Positions 49,971-59,578 of a DNA stretch of 64,000 nt are shown here, in pieces. This DNA is from Candidatus Solibacter sp. (GTDB lineage: Bacteria; Acidobacteriota; Terriglobia; Bryobacterales; Bryobacteraceae). Each line of letters opens with the position of its first letter. The stretch's first letter is position 1. The translations under genes were made by a program, and so were the position numbers. The notes below the pieces were generated by a model. The model was not told the origin of the DNA. It searched no databases and saw only the letters and a list, made by a program, of their open reading frames with translations. Where the stretch lies: assembly GCA_025361425.1 (NCBI GenBank), contig JANYAH010000053.1:1-64000 (forward strand), given 5' to 3'.

Positions 49971-50308
49971 GTTTCTGGCGTAAACAAGTTATCGATTTCG
50001 CCCTAGATCGCGAGACCCGGACGCACATTCAAGAGCAGCGTGCCTGGATCGCCCGCGACCCCGCCAACGCCAAGCCCTATTACCATTTAGCGCAGTTGTA
50101 CCGCGTGGCCTTTAAGCCCGATGAAGCTCTCGGACTGCTGCTCGAAGCCGTGCGCCTGCACCCCAACTTCGCCGACGCCCACGCCTCGCTGGCCGAAATG
50201 TACATCCTGCGCGACGACTCCCCTTCCGCCTGGCGCCACGCCCGCCTCGCCGAAGCCAACGGAATCCCGCGAGTAGTCGAGATGCTCACCCGCCACGGCG
50301 TGAAGTAG
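49967..50308 (+). CDS. Small TPR-like protein
   Basis: A 113-residue protein with two TPR-type helical hairpins (residues about 25-90, PYYHLAQLYRVAFKPDEAL and LHPNFADAHASLAEMYIL) after a short basic start. Probably a protein-interaction adaptor. GTG start overlaps the glycerate kinase stop by four bases (GTGA). Confidence 0.75.
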   Translation: MSFWRKQVIDFALDRETRTHIQEQRAWIARDPANAKPYYHLAQLYRVAFKPDEALGLLLEAVRLHPNFADAHASLAEMYILRDDSPSAWRHARLAEANGIPRVVEMLTRHGVK

Positions 50309-50592
50309 TCGATGGTGGTGCGAGTGCACGGCCTGGCAGTGATGCGGGTTCGGGTGCTTGTGGAACGCACACCAGGCACCGCCTATTCTGCGGATGTTTT
50401 CAGGATGCGCTGATTGCACACTTCGACGCAATGCGTGAAGTGGGCGAGCCGGACACAGTTGTGCGACTTGTCGCGATAAGGCGACGACCCATTCCGAGTG
50501 GATCTTGGCGCCGGCGATTCGGCTTCAGTGCCGCTCCGCCGGGACGTGCGATGTCATAGTCGCAAGAGCAGCGTGACGTTACGCCCCGCGCG

Positions 50593-51219
50593 CTACTTGA
50601 CGATTACGCCGGTTGTGGCATTCACTAACGCCGCATAGCCGTTTTTGGTGGTTCCCCACATCACGTACCATACCGGTGCCGCGAACCGCGAGGCACTGCC
50701 CAAGCGGAACGTGGCCGTCTGGTCCGGATGCTTCTTCAGCCAGTCCGCCGCGTTTTCAAACGCCGCTTTGTAGGCAGCATCGGAATCCACCACAAACTCA
50801 CTATTGGAGAATGGCTTGCTCGTGGTTGTGGCGCCGCCCCAGGCCTGCGCGTTGCTCACGTTGACTCCCTTTCGGATGTCGACTCCGCTGTCGAGCACTG
50901 CGTAGCTGAAGCGTCGGGCCTCTCTACGGCTTGAGGAAACGAAGACGGCAGTCCACAGCCCAGCCTTCCCAGCCTCATTCTTAATATTCGGCACTTCGCC
51001 GCTGGCCACACTGAGAGTTACCAGATCTGGCGCCCAGCCGCGTGCCAGCTTGTACATTTCATAGAAGGCCCGTTGTGCGGTTACGGCCTCGGGGGCCTTG
51101 GCAGGCTCCTTCTTCACTTCAGTCTCAGCCTTGGCCGCTGTTTTCGGAGCGTCCGAACAAGCCGATAGCACAAGAGCGGCAACTATGGCAGTTGCGGTTA
51201 ACAGAACCTGTTTATTCAT
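50593..51219 (-). CDS. Putative lipoprotein of unknown function
   Basis: A 208-residue exported protein. A signal with lipobox LVLSAC (Cys at residue 21) predicts a lipoprotein. A Lys/Glu/Ala-rich linker (24-45) leads to a folded domain (about 50-208) with RAFYEMYKLARGWAPD, RRFSYAVLDSGVD and VWYVMWGTTKNGYAALVNATTG, the last typical of PepSY-like or similar small beta domains. No family recognised firmly. I start at the ATG at 51219, which gives the signal; upstream codons are non-family. Confidence 0.72.
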   Translation of the reverse strand: MNKQVLLTATAIVAALVLSACSDAPKTAAKAETEVKKEPAKAPEAVTAQRAFYEMYKLARGWAPDLVTLSVASGEVPNIKNEAGKAGLWTAVFVSSSRREARRFSYAVLDSGVDIRKGVNVSNAQAWGGATTTSKPFSNSEFVVDSDAAYKAAFENAADWLKKHPDQTATFRLGSASRFAAPVWYVMWGTTKNGYAALVNATTGVIVK

Positions 51220-51612
51220 ATAACACCACACCCATATTACTCCCGCGCCGATTCGTGCGTGGTGTATATTAGTCGCGGCGTCGCTGTCGCCTCTACGAGG
51301 CATCCAGCCGCGGCCTCTTCAACACCGATCTGACCGCCGGTATTCGACGCGTCCGGGGCGTGAAGACGCTCTTCGGCGCTCGCTCGGCGTCCTCCCCGCG
51401 GCACCGTCCACTTGCACATAAAAGTGGCCGCTGAATAGCTCAATGCCGCATACTTTTTGCAAAACCTGCGAATCCTGCAGAAATTGTGGGGCGGACCCGC
51501 TGGTCCGCGCGGGCACTCCCGGACCCGCTTTTCGCCAATGAAATCAGTTCATACACACGGCAGCAAGCCGACGGGGCGTCGGCTGCGGACCAGGGGGTCG
51601 AGTCTGCCGCTC
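51220..51612. other. Intergenic region upstream of the lipoprotein gene
   Basis: About 390 bases with no convincing gene. The 51484-51612 part contains GTGGGGCGGACCC followed by GTCCGCGCGGG, a possible remnant related to the dispersed repeats (it shares the GTGGGGC core in reverse). No T-run terminator is visible for the ABC operon that ends at 51613. Confidence 0.4.
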
Positions 51613-52437
51613 CTACTCCCCGTAGCTGATCTCCGTATGCCGCGCCGACAGGCCCGAATACACCAGCAAAATCAGCGACAGCACCAGCAACCCTGGTACG
51701 GCGATCCAGAAAGGGGTCGGGTCGGCGTCGATTACCATCACGTTGAAGGGCGGCGGAATCGGGATCTCCACCGGGCAGAGATTCTTCAAATAGAAAATCA
51801 CGCTGATTTTCTTCAGCACGGTGGGCAGGAATGGGTTCAAATTTTCCCACACCATCACCACCGCGGCCGGAATCATCGGGTTGCGGAATAAGATACCGCA
51901 CATCAGGAACACGGCGCCATAGCCGATGCACGCCAGCGCCGCCACCAGCACGTAGGAGCCGAGTTGACTTAGCCCGGGACCGTGCAGGATGTAGTCCGTG
52001 TAACCCGCGCCGAAATGGCGGCCAATCAGCAGGAAAGAGATCGCCGTGCTGCTCACGAACAGAAACAGCGCCGTGGCGAGGCCGGCCAGGTATTTGCCTG
52101 CCACCAGCAGTTCCCGCCGCAGCGGCGTCAGGTAATAGTAGTGCAGCGTCTTTTCCAGCATCTCGCCGCGAAAAAGATTGGAGAAGATGCCCACGCACCC
52201 GAAGAAGATTCCCAGGCGCAGATAGTAGAAGTGAAACAGTCCGGCGAACACCAGGCTGTCCTCACCCATACTGTGGTGTCCGCGGCTGCGCGTGCCGATC
52301 TCGATCAGCCAGTGCCCCAGGGTGAGCAGCACCGGGCCCAGCGCCAGGAAATACACCCACCAGCCGCGCCGTGAGAGAAACGTCTTCTTCATTTCGAGCC
52401 GAAGCACGCCGCCAATCTGGCGCACCCATAGATTCAT
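51613..52437 (-). CDS. ABC transporter permease (second pair)
   Basis: A 274-residue membrane protein with six predicted helices and the long cytoplasmic loop typical of ABC-2 type permeases. Helices include VYFLALGPVLLTLGHWL, LGIFFGCVGIFSNL and LGSYVLVAALACIGYGAVFLM. RGEMLEKTLHYYYLTPLRR resembles the ABC-2 motif. It overlaps the preceding ATPase gene by four bases. It is the last gene of the operon. Export of lipid, peptide or polysaccharide is the likely role; substrate unknown. Confidence 0.85.
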   Translation of the reverse strand: MNLWVRQIGGVLRLEMKKTFLSRRGWWVYFLALGPVLLTLGHWLIEIGTRSRGHHSMGEDSLVFAGLFHFYYLRLGIFFGCVGIFSNLFRGEMLEKTLHYYYLTPLRRELLVAGKYLAGLATALFLFVSSTAISFLLIGRHFGAGYTDYILHGPGLSQLGSYVLVAALACIGYGAVFLMCGILFRNPMIPAAVVMVWENLNPFLPTVLKKISVIFYLKNLCPVEIPIPPPFNVMVIDADPTPFWIAVPGLLVLSLILLVYSGLSARHTEISYGE

Positions 52438-53378
52438 ATCGTGCTCCCTTCTCCGCCGATCAGGTATTGATACACAGAGTTCACGTCGTCATCCGCCGGC
52501 GCCACCGATTCCACCACCAGGCCGGAATCGATCACGATGCGGTTCAACAGCAGGTAAAAGCCGTCGGCGTCGGTGGTGCGCAACAGCAGCCCATGGCCAT
52601 CGGTGTGGATCTTGGCCTCCACCACGTGGTTCTCTTGGAACAGTTGCGCCGCCAGTTGGCTGGGGCGGTCGCAGCGCACCAGGATCTGCATTGGCTGGTC
52701 CTTCACCTCGCCGCGCACGCTCTGAATCTGGCCCTCGGCCACCACGTAGCCCTGACTAAGCAGGATCACCTGATCGCTGATCCGGTCCACTTCGTGGAGG
52801 ATGTGACTGGAGACGATCACGTGCCGTTCCTTCTTGCCCCACTGTTCGAAAAGCGCGATCGCTTCGGCGCGGGCCAGCGGGTCCAGGCCGTTCAACGGCT
52901 CATCGAGGATGACCACTTGCGGATCGTGCGCCGTGGCCTGCGCCAGTTTCACGCGCTGCCGCATGCCCTTGCTGTAGGCGGCCACCTGACGGTTACGCGC
53001 GCCGGTAAGCCCGACGGCTTCAAGCGCGGCCATGGTGCGCTGGTCGCACTCCTCGTGGCTCATGCCGAACACGCGCAGGAAAGAGTAGATGAATTGATAG
53101 CCGGTGAGACCCTTGGGGTAGGCGTCGAACTGCGCGCAATAGCCCACCGCGCGGCAGAGGTGTGACGGGTCTTCGGTGGACATGCCCAGCACGCGGATCT
53201 CCCCCTGGCTGGGGCGGATGAGGCCCGTCAGCAGGTTCATCAGCGTGGTCTTGCCGCTGCCGTTGGGGCCCACCAGGCTGGTCACGCCGGGCGGGATCGC
53301 CAGGCTGACCTTGTTCACCCCCAGCACTTCCCCGTAGAAGCGCGAGACATTCGCGAAGGTGATCAGGCTCTCGCTCAA
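52434..53378 (-). CDS. ABC transporter ATP-binding protein (second pair)
   Basis: A 314-residue ATPase. LVGPNGSGKTTLMNLLTG is Walker A, YSKGMRQRVKLAQA the signature, VVILDEPLNGLDPLAR Walker B, and SHILHEVD the H-loop. A C-terminal extension of about 80 residues follows. TTG start at 53378 overlapping the permease stop in TTGA, with a strong GGAGGTGG just upstream. Confidence 0.92.
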   Translation of the reverse strand: MSESLITFANVSRFYGEVLGVNKVSLAIPPGVTSLVGPNGSGKTTLMNLLTGLIRPSQGEIRVLGMSTEDPSHLCRAVGYCAQFDAYPKGLTGYQFIYSFLRVFGMSHEECDQRTMAALEAVGLTGARNRQVAAYSKGMRQRVKLAQATAHDPQVVILDEPLNGLDPLARAEAIALFEQWGKKERHVIVSSHILHEVDRISDQVILLSQGYVVAEGQIQSVRGEVKDQPMQILVRCDRPSQLAAQLFQENHVVEAKIHTDGHGLLLRTTDADGFYLLLNRIVIDSGLVVESVAPADDDVNSVYQYLIGGEGSTI

Positions 53379-54280
53379 CGCACCACCTCCATGCCGCGGA
53401 TCTTGCGCGTCAGCATGTAGAGGCAGATGAGGCAGAGCACCGCCAACGCCGCCCAGCAGCACCATAGCGGCAGTTCCTGGCCTTGCGGCATGCGGAAGAA
53501 GACGCCACCGTTGTTGACCGCCGGGTCCGCCCCGAAGAGATGTACCCAAACGGAACCGATCAGCGCGCTGATGTTCAATAGGTGTCCCCACCGCGTGCGC
53601 TGCACGCCGTTGATGGCCACGCCGAATCCGGCCGCCACAAAGAAGACGCCGAACATCAGGGCGCCGGCGGCGGGTTTCACCTTCACCCAGGCGGAGAGCG
53701 CGAGCGCCATCAGGGCCAGAATCAGCAGCCAGACCCAGGAGCCGACGAACAGGCCCACCGCCACGCTGGAGTTATCGTGCATCCACGTCCAGCCTTCTTC
53801 CAGGTAGGCTTGCAGCATGAAAAGCAGCAGGCCGGGAACCCAGGTCATCAGCGACATCAGCACCACCAGAATCCACATCTTGCCCAGCACATACTCGACC
53901 CGCGAGAAGGGGCGCGCCAGATACAGCGAGAGGGCGTTGTTGGCCAGATCGGGCGAGACCTGTCCGGGGCCGGTGAAGGCCGCCAGGAACAGCGCCAGCA
54001 TGCTCTGCCAACCCAGGAAGTTCATGAAGAAGGTGGTGTTGATGGAGATCAGGCGGTTCGCGTTCTGCACCCCGAGCAGGTTGAGCGCGCTGGCATTGTG
54101 CTGCACGTAGATGATCAACGCGCAGACCAACGGGTAGATGAAGCTGGTGATATAGAAGACGGTGAGAAATCGCGATTTGCGCATTTCCTCAAACGCGTAG
54201 CGCGGAATCACCAGGAAGCGCGTCAATGAAGACGTCAGCCCGCCGTCATACGGCCGGTAGGTTTTCTTATAGACGGCCAT
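53375..54280 (-). CDS. ABC transporter permease (first pair)
   Basis: A 301-residue ABC-2-type permease. Hydrophobic helices include [69 protein letters not shown] and [37 protein letters not shown] is the cytoplasmic loop of this family. It overlaps the first ATPase gene by 14 bases, and its stop overlaps the next ATPase start. Confidence 0.87.
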   Translation of the reverse strand: MAVYKKTYRPYDGGLTSSLTRFLVIPRYAFEEMRKSRFLTVFYITSFIYPLVCALIIYVQHNASALNLLGVQNANRLISINTTFFMNFLGWQSMLALFLAAFTGPGQVSPDLANNALSLYLARPFSRVEYVLGKMWILVVLMSLMTWVPGLLLFMLQAYLEEGWTWMHDNSSVAVGLFVGSWVWLLILALMALALSAWVKVKPAAGALMFGVFFVAAGFGVAINGVQRTRWGHLLNISALIGSVWVHLFGADPAVNNGGVFFRMPQGQELPLWCCWAALAVLCLICLYMLTRKIRGMEVVR

Positions 54281-55199
54281 CGGCGGCCTCCATGGCTTTG
54301 AGGAAGATGTCTTCCAGCGAATCGCGTTTGTGGTTGAGGCGGCGGATCTGTATGTTCTGGTCGGCGGCGATCTGGTAAAGCTGGCGTACTTCCAGGTGCT
54401 CCGGCAGAATCAGTTTGAGGCGGCCCTGGGCACCGGTGGCAGTCTCGCAGCCCAGTTTTTCGACCGCCTCGGCGAAAGCTCCGTTGACCCCTCCGCGCGT
54501 TTCCACTTCCAGGAAGCGGCGGTTCGCCCGGCGCTCTTCCTCCAGGTTGCAGAACGCGGCGATGTTGCCGTCCTTGAGGATCAGTACCTCATCGCAGCAC
54601 TCCTCCACGTCGCGCAAGAGGTGCGAAGAAAGCAGCAGGTGGAGATCGCCGCGGTCGCGGATTTCCTGAATCAGCGCGATCATGCGCAGTCGGGCGGGCG
54701 GGTCCAGCCCATTCGTGGGCTCGTCCAGAAACAACACCTTGGGGCCATGCGCGATGGCCTGCGCCAGTTTCGCAGCCTGCTTCATGCCCAGCGAGTAGGT
54801 GCCCAGCGCGCGGTAACGAACCTCGCCGAGACCCACGTAGAAGAACGCTTCGTGCGCGCGTTCCAACGCGTGCTCGGGCGGCAGGCCGGAGAGTTCGGCC
54901 ATCAGGCGCACAAAGCGAACGCCGCTCATCGAAGCGATGTAGGCGTCGTTCTCCGGCATGTAGCCGATCAGGCTGCGCACTTCGCGCACCTGCGTGCGTA
55001 CGTCCTTGCCGAAAATGCGGGCGGTTCCGGAAGTCGGCTTGTGAAAGCCCAGCAGGGTGTTGATCAGAGTACTCTTGCCCGCTCCATTGGGGCCCAGCAG
55101 GCCGATGGATCGCCCCGTGAGCTTGGCTTTCAGGTTTTTCAGGATGGTGCGGTCGCCGAAGCGGACTTCAAGGCCATCCAGTTCTATAACGGGCTCCAT
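54267..55199 (-). CDS. ABC transporter ATP-binding protein (first pair)
   Basis: A 310-residue ATPase. [18 protein letters not shown] is Walker [15 protein letters not shown] the signature, [16 protein letters not shown] Walker B, and [11 protein letters not shown] the H-loop, with a regulatory C-terminal region. ATG start four bases after the FecR-type gene stop. Two distinct ATPase/permease pairs in one operon suggest a heteromeric or dual-substrate exporter. Confidence 0.93.
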   Translation of the reverse strand: MEPVIELDGLEVRFGDRTILKNLKAKLTGRSIGLLGPNGAGKSTLINTLLGFHKPTSGTARIFGKDVRTQVREVRSLIGYMPENDAYIASMSGVRFVRLMAELSGLPPEHALERAHEAFFYVGLGEVRYRALGTYSLGMKQAAKLAQAIAHGPKVLFLDEPTNGLDPPARLRMIALIQEIRDRGDLHLLLSSHLLRDVEECCDEVLILKDGNIAAFCNLEEERRANRRFLEVETRGGVNGAFAEAVEKLGCETATGAQGRLKLILPEHLEVRQLYQIAADQNIQIRRLNHKRDSLEDIFLKAMEAADGRL

Positions 55200-55203
55200 T
55201 CTG

Positions 55204-57684
55204 CTATTTAAACGCAGGAGCGCGGTCTCGTGTTCCCATGAATTGCGTGAACGGGATGGCGTTTTGCAGATTGCCGCCGATGAGGCTGCTCAAGCTCATC
55301 CCCATCAGGTTGCCGCTGGTGGCGACGCTGATGCGGTCCGGTTCTCCGTAGGCCGCGATCAAGGTGGATTTCATATTGCCCAGGTTCTGCATCATGTTCG
55401 CCTGTCCGCCGCCGCCCTGCGGCACCATGCCGCCCAGTAGATTGAGGATCGGCGCCAGCGTCGTGCCCAGATTCTGGTAGATCAGCGCGGAGAAGTTATT
55501 GTAGTGGTCGCGCGGCAACAGGGCGATGAACGCCGCGGAGTGGGTGATCGACGCCCTCCCGCTCTTCGCCTGCAAGGCGCGGGAAATCAGCACGCGGGTG
55601 GGCCCGGCGATCATGTAGCCATCGGCAAAGGTGTAATGCGCTTCCGTGAGCGGGCTGCCATCGCCGCCCGCGATCATGTAGTAAGTCCGGCCCTCCACCA
55701 CTTCCTGCGCGATGCGCAGCGGCCGGTTGCCGGCTTTCACAGTCTCCCGGCTGTAGGCCTCGCCGAACTTTTGCAGTGCGGTCTGCATCTTGACTGGGTC
55801 GTAGACTTCGGTTACCAGCTTCCAGGAAGGCACGGGGATGGCGGAACCGTCCAGCGAGAGGGAGAACTCGCTGCCCAGCGCAGCCGCGAAATCGTTGCGC
55901 AGATCGACGCCGCTCTGCGCCAGCAGGCCGCTCAGCGATTTCTCGGTGGACGCGGCCACTCCGCGGTTTTGCAGGCCCACCAGCCCATCCACAATGGCGA
56001 CCGGGCTCTTCACCACGAACGCCGTGACTATGGTAGCCTCGGGCGAAACGTAATCCAGCGAGCCCATCGGGGAGGGGTCCGCCAGCCAGGCGGCCATCCC
56101 GGTGCGGGGACCATCGAAGCCCAGCGCGGCGCGGGCTTCCATCTGGTGATTAATTTCCTTTCCCTCGGCGATGAAGTAGCGTGCGCCGCCGGCAAGGGCT
56201 TGACGCGGTCCCAGGGCGGAGAGGTCGGCGCTCAACAGCAGGCCGGCGCCATTCTTGTAGGATTCGTTGATGCGCGCATAGAACTGTGTGTTCTGGAAAC
56301 CGCCGGCGGGCGCGTCCAGACTGGCGGCAAAGGCGGCGACCGCGTCGCGGGGACCAAAAGCCACCAGGCCATTGCGCTCTTCCACCGCGACCCCGGCGGG
56401 CAGATGCTGCTGCTTGAGGAACTCGGCAAATCCGGGGCGCTTCACTTCGGCGAAGAAGACCGGCAGTTGGGTTTTCCCATCGGCCGTTGTGAAGCCCGTG
56501 ACCACAATCTCTTCGCCCAGGTACACGCTAGCGGTGCGCAGTTTTTCGAGGATGGGCCCCGCGCCGGCGGCGTGGCCGCTCCACCAGGCCCGCAGTTCGG
56601 GGCTTTCCGACATCTTCTGGTTGAACACGTTCTGCGTCTGCCCCAGATAGCCGGCCAAGTTCGGGATGCTGGCGAAAAAAACGGTGGACGCCGGCAGGCG
56701 GCCCAGCAGCTTGCTTGCATAGCGAAGCTCGGGCATGCGGATCTGCGACAGGCCGGCGCGCAGGCTTTCCAGTTGCTGCGTGAGCTTCTCGCGATTGCGG
56801 CTCCAGCCGATATCGTCCTTCACCGACACGGCCTCCAGGTTGGGGCTGGTCACCGTCTGATCGCCGGGGTGCAGAATCTTGTCGTTACTATCCTGCGACA
56901 CATGCACTTCGCCTTCTATCACGGACACTCGCGAGCCTTTGACGCCAGACGTGACGCTGAAGACGGTGCCGGTGACGGCCACGCGGCAATCGGCGGTGGC
57001 GACATACAGGTGGCCGGAACGCCGCTTGGCGGCCTGTACGATGATGCTGCCGCGTCCCAGGCGGATGGTGAGATCGCTGGCCGTTTGCGTATTGGAGAAG
57101 CCGGAACGTTCGCGGAGTTCCACCACGCTGCCGTCCTTCAATTGCAGCATGGCGTTAGAATCCTTCGCGGTGCGAATCTCGACGCCATCGGGGAGGTCCT
57201 GGCCCACCGCCAGCACCTGGATTCCGGTGGGCAAAATCTCATAGAGCGTGCCGTTGACGGCCTGCACGATGGCGCGGCCAGTGTGGTTGCCGTACTGATC
57301 CACGGCGAACCAGACCGAAAGCCCGGTGGCGGCGATTACGGTGGCGGCCACAGCCCAACGGGCGGTATAGTTGACGCGTCGCGGCGCGGAGGGCGCAGCC
57401 ATGGCAACCACACGGCCTTCGTAGACGCGGCGGCAGGCGACGCACTCATGCAGGTGATCTTTCACCAGCAGGGCGCGCGCTTCCGCCAGACGCCCGGCCT
57501 TGAACTCGGGGATCAGCGCCTGGAAATCTTCGCAACTGTGCAGCGGGGCATGGCATTGCGCGGCGAGGTTGGCCCACACGCGGGCGGCCGCGGCTTCGAT
57601 TACGGCTGCGTCGACGGTGTCCTCGCGGATTTCCATCATGGCTTGCTCCAGGGCAGGGTCCAAGGGTGTGTATTCGGTATTCAT
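55204..57684 (-). CDS. Zinc-finger/FecR-domain transmembrane regulator with large extracytoplasmic domain
   Basis: An 826-residue single-pass membrane protein. Residues about 35-90 hold a zinc-binding anti-sigma-like region with H-x3-C-x2-C (HLHECVAC). One helix (about 115-133, [19 protein letters not shown]) crosses the membrane. Residues about 165-275 form a FecR domain with [13 protein letters not shown] and [13 protein letters not shown], the usual iron- or signal-receptor module. Residues about 310-826 are a large, two-fold repeated beta/alpha domain ([18 protein letters not shown], then [18 protein letters not shown]-type strands) of unknown family, perhaps DUF3352-like. Its start ATG overlaps the sigma factor stop (ATGA). 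The fused anti-sigma and sensor would control the sigma factor. Confidence 0.82.
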   Translation of the reverse strand: MNTEYTPLDPALEQAMMEIREDTVDAAVIEAAAARVWANLAAQCHAPLHSCEDFQALIPEFKAGRLAEARALLVKDHLHECVACRRVYEGRVVAMAAPSAPRRVNYTARWAVAATVIAATGLSVWFAVDQYGNHTGRAIVQAVNGTLYEILPTGIQVLAVGQDLPDGVEIRTAKDSNAMLQLKDGSVVELRERSGFSNTQTASDLTIRLGRGSIIVQAAKRRSGHLYVATADCRVAVTGTVFSVTSGVKGSRVSVIEGEVHVSQDSNDKILHPGDQTVTSPNLEAVSVKDDIGWSRNREKLTQQLESLRAGLSQIRMPELRYASKLLGRLPASTVFFASIPNLAGYLGQTQNVFNQKMSESPELRAWWSGHAAGAGPILEKLRTASVYLGEEIVVTGFTTADGKTQLPVFFAEVKRPGFAEFLKQQHLPAGVAVEERNGLVAFGPRDAVAAFAASLDAPAGGFQNTQFYARINESYKNGAGLLLSADLSALGPRQALAGGARYFIAEGKEINHQMEARAALGFDGPRTGMAAWLADPSPMGSLDYVSPEATIVTAFVVKSPVAIVDGLVGLQNRGVAASTEKSLSGLLAQSGVDLRNDFAAALGSEFSLSLDGSAIPVPSWKLVTEVYDPVKMQTALQKFGEAYSRETVKAGNRPLRIAQEVVEGRTYYMIAGGDGSPLTEAHYTFADGYMIAGPTRVLISRALQAKSGRASITHSAAFIALLPRDHYNNFSALIYQNLGTTLAPILNLLGGMVPQGGGGQANMMQNLGNMKSTLIAAYGEPDRISVATSGNLMGMSLSSLIGGNLQNAIPFTQFMGTRDRAPAFK

Positions 57685-58238
57685 GCCACGCCTCCCATGT
57701 AAGCTTGATATTCCTTCTGCAAACGGTCTCTAGTGCGCGAGAGCGTCACCGCCACGGTTCCCGGTGTGGTGTTGAGCAGGCGCGCGATTTCCGGGTTGTC
57801 CTTGCCCTCAAAGAAGCGCAGGGCGAACATCTGGGCGATGCGGGGATTGAGCCGGGCGAGAGCGCCGCGCAGCCAATCCCGGATCTCGTTGGAATGCTGG
57901 GCACGCTCGGGACTGCGGGAGGCCGGTGCCGCCAGTACAGGTTCCAGTTCATCCAGGGGAATGTGGCGGATGTTCTGGCGGGAGCGCATCAGGTCCAGCG
58001 CTGCGTTAACGGCCGAGCGGTGCAGAAAGCTGGCCACGTTGCCGATGGGTTCGGCGCCGGTGTCGCGCTTTACCATGCGAAGGAAAACCGTCTGGAGGAC
58101 GTCTTCCGCGTCGCCGGCGTTGGCGGTGATGCGGTACGCGGCGCGAAAGACCAGGGCATGGTGTTCGCGAAAGATCTGTTCCAGGTCCTGGACGGAGAGG
58201 TCGGCCGGTTCTGTGGGGGCAGCCATTAGCGCTTTCAT
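57681..58238 (-). CDS. ECF-type RNA polymerase sigma factor
   Basis: A 185-residue sigma-70 family factor. Region 2 is about residues 20-85 (FREHHALVFRAAYRITANAG, then AEDVLQTVFLRMV), region 4 about 120-180 with IRDWLRGALARLNPRIAQMFALRFFEG and a helix-turn-helix IARLLNTTPGTVAVTLSRTRDRL. It probably drives its own six-gene operon. Regulated by the adjacent FecR/zinc-finger protein, as deduced from the overlap. Confidence 0.94.
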   Translation of the reverse strand: MKALMAAPTEPADLSVQDLEQIFREHHALVFRAAYRITANAGDAEDVLQTVFLRMVKRDTGAEPIGNVASFLHRSAVNAALDLMRSRQNIRHIPLDELEPVLAAPASRSPERAQHSNEIRDWLRGALARLNPRIAQMFALRFFEGKDNPEIARLLNTTPGTVAVTLSRTRDRLQKEYQAYMGGVA

Positions 58239-58531
58239 CCTATCAGGCTCATCCTACTGTAGATGACGCCATCCGCATCGGCGAATTAGCGGGTTTGACA
58301 GGGGCGGAAGCAAATTTGTCTAAACTGTTGTTTCCCCACATTCGCCATTAAGCAACAAAGCATCACGATTCCCCTCACCCAAAAAAAGCTCCACACCAGG
58401 AAGGCGTGGAGCCATAGAGTCTTACTACGATCCGTCTCGGAGGATGACAGACCAGGATGATGCTATCATTTAACGTTCACGAATGCAATCTAGAACTGGA
58501 TCCCATTTTCGGATATGGTTCTCCGGGCGAC
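58239..58531. other. Gap between sigma operon and ferredoxin oxidoreductase operon
   Basis: About 290 bases. It holds the terminator at 58379-58412 and presumably the sigma operon promoter. A short plus-strand ORF (58457-58858) overlaps the oxidoreductase gene and is not supported. Confidence 0.4.
58379..58412 (-). terminator. Intrinsic terminator after the 2-oxoacid oxidoreductase operon
   Basis: On the minus strand GCTCCAC and GTGGAGC form a seven-base-pair stem extended by two more pairs (CC/GG), followed by seven T residues (A-run at 58381-58387 plus strand). It lies about 120 bases past the beta-subunit stop. Confidence 0.8.
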
Positions 58532-59578
58532 CTAACGCAGTTCTTCCATGATCTGTTCCAAAACCTCCCGCGAAGGCCTGATTTTGGACTCGGGCAAGGT
58601 CCCTATGGGTACGTCCACCAGGTTCAACTGCTCGATGAAAGTCGGTTTCAAGGGGTTTACATACAGAACACCTGTAAGCACTTCGCCCTTGGCTTCGGCT
58701 TCTTCCAGGATGGCTCCGGCGGCCAGACGGTTGGTGGGGTCGTAGTCGCGGTCCAGTTTGCGGATGCGCAGGTGAGAGCCATCATGCATTTCGACATCCA
58801 TGACTTCCCCCTCGGGGATGTCCACGGCAATCTCCTGGAAATGCGGCACAAAATCTAACTCGTGTAACACGGTCTCGTGTTCCTTCATGTAACTGTAGCT
58901 TTTGGTGGAGCCCACGTGGTCGTTGAAGGTGACGCAGGGCGAGATGACGTCGATCACCGACAGCCCCCTGTGCGCGATTGCGGTTTTCAAAATGGCCTGC
59001 AACTGCCTCTTGTCGCCGCTGAAGGAACGGGCGACGAAAGTGGCGCCCCATTTGAGGGCAAGCGCACAGCAATCGAAGGGGGGCAGATCGTTGACCGTGC
59101 CCGTCTTGAGCGTGGAACCGATGTTGGCGGTGGCTGAGAACTGTCCTTTGGTCAAGCCGTAAACACCATTGTCTTCAATAATGTAAATGAGTGGGATGTT
59201 GCGGCGTACCATGTGCATGAACTGGCCGAGCCCAATGGAAGCGGTATCGCCGTCACCGGAAACGCCGATTCCCATCAGCGTGCTATTGGCCAGCAGCGCG
59301 CCGGTGGCGATGGCCGGCATACGTCCGTGGACCCCGTTGAACCCATGGGAGAGTCCCAGGAAGTAGGCCGGCGACTTGGATGAGCAGCCGATGCCGCTGA
59401 ACTTGGCCACGGTCCACGGTTCAACCCCGAGTTCATAGAAAGCTTCAATAACCCGCTCGGAAATTGAGTTGTGCCCGCACCCCGCGCACAACGTGGTCTT
59501 GCTGCCCTTATAGTTGATGACCTCCAGCCCGATGTGGTTGACCTTCTTGGCGGGAGGAGGCGTGGTGGTGGTGCTCAT
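58532..59578 (-). CDS. korB: 2-oxoacid:ferredoxin oxidoreductase subunit beta
   Basis: A 348-residue thiamine-diphosphate subunit of a 2-oxoacid:acceptor oxidoreductase. LCAGCGHNSI holds two iron-sulfur cysteines, GIGCSSKSPAYFLG the third, GDGDTASIGLGQF the thiamine diphosphate/Mg motif, and VISPCVTFND the fourth Cys. It oxidatively decarboxylates 2-oxoglutarate (Kor type) or a similar acid to the acyl-CoA and reduces ferredoxin. ATG start directly follows the alpha stop with no gap. The choice of 2-oxoglutarate rather than pyruvate is by family resemblance. Confidence 0.92.
   Translation of the reverse strand: MSTTTTPPPAKKVNHIGLEVINYKGSKTTLCAGCGHNSISERVIEAFYELGVEPWTVAKFSGIGCSSKSPAYFLGLSHGFNGVHGRMPAIATGALLANSTLMGIGVSGDGDTASIGLGQFMHMVRRNIPLIYIIEDNGVYGLTKGQFSATANIGSTLKTGTVNDLPPFDCCALALKWGATFVARSFSGDKRQLQAILKTAIAHRGLSVIDVISPCVTFNDHVGSTKSYSYMKEHETVLHELDFVPHFQEIAVDIPEGEVMDVEMHDGSHLRIRKLDRDYDPTNRLAAGAILEEAEAKGEVLTGVLYVNPLKPTFIEQLNLVDVPIGTLPESKIRPSREVLEQIMEELR

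Noticed and set aside
55504-57702. 732-residue plus-strand ORF opposite the FecR-type gene
   Set aside because: Another long GC-driven shadow; the minus strand has the ZAS/FecR motifs and coupled overlaps.
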